From Terriglobus roseus DSM 18391 (GTDB lineage Bacteria > Acidobacteriota > Terriglobia > Terriglobales > Acidobacteriaceae), in the NCBI RefSeq assembly GCF_000265425.1, contig NC_018014.1:4278001-4342000 (forward strand): a stretch of 64,000 nt of DNA. The letters run 5' to 3'. The notes beneath the pieces are model-generated. The model was not told where the DNA came from, did not search any database, and saw nothing but the letters and a program-made list of their open reading frames with translations. Positions 61,713 through 64,000 of the stretch are shown piece by piece. Numbering within the stretch: the first letter of the stretch is position 1; each line of letters begins with the position of its first letter. The position numbers were made by a program, and so were the translations under genes.

Positions 61713-62865
61713 GGGTTCCCTTCTCGATCAGAGCAGAATGGATATCAACCTTGCAGAGAGGAGTAAAGGGAAGAAAGATACTGAAACAGGTCCCGTGATC
61801 ATCTGGGCCGGTCTTGCTTGTAACGGTGATAGTACCTGAGTGCGATTCCACCAGCTGCCGCGAAATCCAAAGTCCGATTCCCGTCCCATTCTCCGGCTTC
61901 GTCGTGAAGAAGGGCTCGAAAATCTGCTCCAACTGGTTCTCCGGGATGCCTATCCCGCGATCTACAAACTGCACCCGTATGCCTTCATGACCCGCAACCG
62001 TAGCGGGTCCAATGTCTAGGAACAGGTCACCACCCTTACCCATGGCATCGATCGCATTCGCCAGCAGGTTCGCAAACACCTGCGTCAGTTCCCCGCGACG
62101 CACGGCAATCGCCGGAACCGGACTGTAGTTGCGATGCACCACGATCCGGCTGTGCACCAGCTTCGACCGGTAGACGGTAAGAATCTCATCCACCAGCTTG
62201 TCGATCTGCTCACTGCCCGCCCGCGTCGACTCCCGGAAATAGCCCAGCGTCTGCCGCGCAATCAGCGAAACCCGCTCAATCTCCTGCTCGGCAAGCGCAA
62301 GGTGATCGCGAACTTCATCGCTTACCGAAGGATCCAGTCGCGCCAGATAGACCAGGTTCACAATCGCTTCCAGCGGATTATTGATCTCATGCGCGATCGT
62401 CGCTGCCATACGACCCGCCACGATCATCTTCTCCGTCTGCACCAGCAGACGTTCCATCTCCTTGCGCTGTCCTATCTCCCGCGCGATCTTGGACGCGCCC
62501 GTAATCCGGCCATCCGCATCGCGGATGGGCGAGATCGTCAGGGCAACGTCGATACGGTTGCCGTTCTTGCTCAGGCGGACCGTCTCGTAATGTTCAATAC
62601 GCTCGCCCGCCCGCAGGCGACGAATGATCCCGGCCTCCTCCCCGAGCAGTTCCGTAGGGATCAACCGATGAATCGGCGCTCCAATCATCTCTTCGGGCTG
62701 GTATCCAAAGATGCGCGTGGCCGCGCGATTCCAACTGGTGATCGTCCCGTCCAGCGTCTTGGAAAGGATGGCATCGTCGGAAGACTCCACGATCGCAGCG
62801 AGCAGCGCCTGCGTCGGATGGGCTGTAACAGCGCCGCAGCGCCCGTGTTGTTCCTGGCTGTCCAA
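61696..62865 (-). CDS. PAS-domain sensor histidine kinase, soluble
   Basis: 389-aa kinase without TM helices. One PAS domain (about 18-130; VESSDDAILSKTLDGTITSW and a PAC part ITGASKIAREIGQRKEMERL) is followed by a HisKA-type dimerisation domain with AATIAHEINNPLEAIVNLVY (phospho-His near 158) and an HATPase domain with N-box FANLLANAIDAMGKGG, RGIGIPENQLEQIFEPFFTT and GTGIGLWISRQLVE. It likely phosphorylates the overlapping response regulator. The signal is unknown; the PAS resembles redox or small-ligand sensors, but no cofactor residue is clear. Confidence 0.92.
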   Translation of the reverse strand: MDSQEQHGRCGAVTAHPTQALLAAIVESSDDAILSKTLDGTITSWNRAATRIFGYQPEEMIGAPIHRLIPTELLGEEAGIIRRLRAGERIEHYETVRLSKNGNRIDVALTISPIRDADGRITGASKIAREIGQRKEMERLLVQTEKMIVAGRMAATIAHEINNPLEAIVNLVYLARLDPSVSDEVRDHLALAEQEIERVSLIARQTLGYFRESTRAGSEQIDKLVDEILTVYRSKLVHSRIVVHRNYSPVPAIAVRRGELTQVFANLLANAIDAMGKGGDLFLDIGPATVAGHEGIRVQFVDRGIGIPENQLEQIFEPFFTTKPENGTGIGLWISRQLVESHSGTITVTSKTGPDDHGTCFSIFLPFTPLCKVDIHSALIEKGTHVSEL

Positions 62866-62953
62866 CGCGTTATCCCCTCAATGCCTGACTCGATGGAAGA
62901 CCGGAGGCTGTAAGGGTGTCTGCCCGCTAGGTAACGTTGGCAGGTGTTTACCC

Positions 62954-63991
62954 TCACTCCGTATTCGAGTCGGACATCGCGTAATAACCCTTCCGCGCCT
63001 GGATCTTCACATCTTTGCCACACGAAATGGCGATATTTCGGAACGTACCGTCAAACGTCTGGTTCTTCGGCGTGTAGCTGATCAGGTACTGCGTCCGCAA
63101 CTCGTCGCTGATCTGCGCAAAGGCGTCGTCCAGCTTCTTCGCATTGTGCCCAATGTTCAGCACACGGCCGCCCGTCTCCCGCGCCAGCTTGTCCATATCG
63201 CCCGCGGGATTCCCGAACGTGTAACCACCCATGCCGAAGCCGCCATAGTCGCTGATCAGGATGACGTAGATGATGGCGTTCGCCTTCTGCGCCGACTCGA
63301 TGGCCTCCTTCAGCTTCACCTGGCTGCCTTGGTCGCCGCCATCCGTCAGCATCACAATCACCTTGCGGCCGGCCTCGTCATGCAGCTTCTCATGCGTCGC
63401 CAGGTAGACCGCGTCGTACAACAGCGTCCCCTTCGGCGTCGCATTCCCAGTCGCCGAGCCCGTACCCGCGCCAGTATTGATCTGCGCCTTGTTCATGGCG
63501 CGCCGGAGTTCCGACGGGTTGCTCGTATAGTCCGCCAGCAGGTCTACGTTGATATCGAAGGAGATCAGGAACGCCTCATCCTTCGGAGTCAGCACTGTTT
63601 TCAGAAACTGTGCGCCACTCTCCTGCTCCATCGGCAGGACATTCTGCTGCGATCCACTCGTATCCAGCAGGATGCCGATCGTCAGTGGCAGCTTCTTCTC
63701 CTGGGTGAAGTTCTTGATGACCTGCGGTTCCTTGTTCTCCGTGATCTCGCAGTCTTCCTTCTTCAAACCCGTCAGAAAACCACCTTTATCCTGGGCCGAG
63801 AAGTACGTGTTGACCAGGTTCACGCGGACACGCAGCGTCTGTCCGGTCTCCAGGTCGCGCTCAGCCGGCGGCGCTGCCTTGCTGGCGGGCGGCGGACCGC
63901 CCGGCGACGGCGCCTCCTGCGCGAACGTACGCGGAGCAGCAGCAGCGGCAACAAGAGACAGACCTAGGCAGGCAAGCGGGAAAGAACGCAT
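62954..63991 (-). CDS. Secreted VWA-domain protein
   Basis: 345-aa exported protein of the VWFA-related family that is expanded in Acidobacteria. Signal peptide RSFPLACLGLSLVAAAAA ends near FAQ. After a Pro-rich stretch, an N-terminal Ig-like part (LRVRVNLVNTYFSAQDKGGF) leads into a VWA domain with a complete MIDAS: IGILLDTSGSQQNV, Thr in the segment around PKGTLLYDA, and VIVMLTDGGDQGS. The C-terminus has LRTQYLISYTPKNQTFDGTF, typical for this family. Function unknown; adhesion or envelope assembly has been proposed for related proteins. Confidence 0.88.
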   Translation of the reverse strand: MRSFPLACLGLSLVAAAAAPRTFAQEAPSPGGPPPASKAAPPAERDLETGQTLRVRVNLVNTYFSAQDKGGFLTGLKKEDCEITENKEPQVIKNFTQEKKLPLTIGILLDTSGSQQNVLPMEQESGAQFLKTVLTPKDEAFLISFDINVDLLADYTSNPSELRRAMNKAQINTGAGTGSATGNATPKGTLLYDAVYLATHEKLHDEAGRKVIVMLTDGGDQGSQVKLKEAIESAQKANAIIYVILISDYGGFGMGGYTFGNPAGDMDKLARETGGRVLNIGHNAKKLDDAFAQISDELRTQYLISYTPKNQTFDGTFRNIAISCGKDVKIQARKGYYAMSDSNTE

Positions 63992-64000
63992 ACCCCATTG

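Overview
The window is GC-rich, gene-dense bacterial chromosome. It most resembles a member of the Acidobacteriaceae (Terriglobus/Granulicella/Edaphobacter-like). The grounds are a very large TonB-dependent receptor with an N-terminal carboxypeptidase-regulatory-like domain, a secreted VWA-domain protein, many exported glycan-active enzymes, and a PilMNO/GspEFG hybrid cluster. This placement is inferred from gene content, since no marker tree was computed.

Layout. 1-989: 5' part of dnaK (minus strand). 1.2-11.3 kb: a type IV pilus/type II secretion-like assembly cluster (gspF, gspE, pilM, pilN, pilO, a PilP/GspC-like gene, a Ser/Gly-rich pseudopilin), interrupted by higBA, a Tat-exported NIF3-like protein and a membrane protein. 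11.4-18.5 kb: an A-type Fe-S carrier, the TonB receptor, an exported RidA and a Tat-exported flavin amine oxidase. 18.7-25.7 kb: acyltransferase, pyrH, a RecQ with an unusual C-terminal tail, a GMC oxidoreductase with its small subunit, and an alpha/beta hydrolase. 25.9-28.6 kb: rplM-rpsI-rpsB-tsf. 28.9-37.5 kb: surface-glycan membrane enzymes (GT39-like, acyltransferase, Wzy-like), an ABC-type permease and a transglutaminase. 37.7-45.7 kb: secreted or lipoprotein genes, ahcY, a GH5-like hydrolase and ada. 46.0-48.2 kb: an HTH membrane protein, metK and a ComEA-like protein. 48.3-61.2 kb: the histidine region. 61.2-64 kb: response regulator, PAS histidine kinase and VWA protein.

The histidine region is the most unusual part. 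It opens with a short ORF too small for routine gene calling. This ORF encodes a 26-residue peptide with seven histidines within ten codons, and it is followed by a strong hairpin with a T-rich tail, which together look like a histidine attenuator. The genes then run hisI, hisG, hisD, hisC, hisB, two small 3-TM membrane proteins, vapB, vapC, hisH, a YcxB-like gene, hisF, a GH63-like glucosidase, a GH43-like gene on the other strand, and hisA. No hisE is present. A palindromic repeat with a constant head (CGGGTGCCCCA) and variable but self-complementary arms occurs four times, all on the plus strand of this region. Two copies lie inside hisC and hisB, in the same reading frame, and add a G-A-P...W-D peptide near each N-terminus. 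A second repeat family flanks the two small membrane genes. The vapC stop overlaps the hisH start, so a toxin-antitoxin module is physically and probably translationally coupled to histidine synthesis.

Start codons were adjusted from the longest ORF where a ribosome binding site, signal peptide or domain boundary argued for it. Family names come from recognising motifs by eye; no database search was run.
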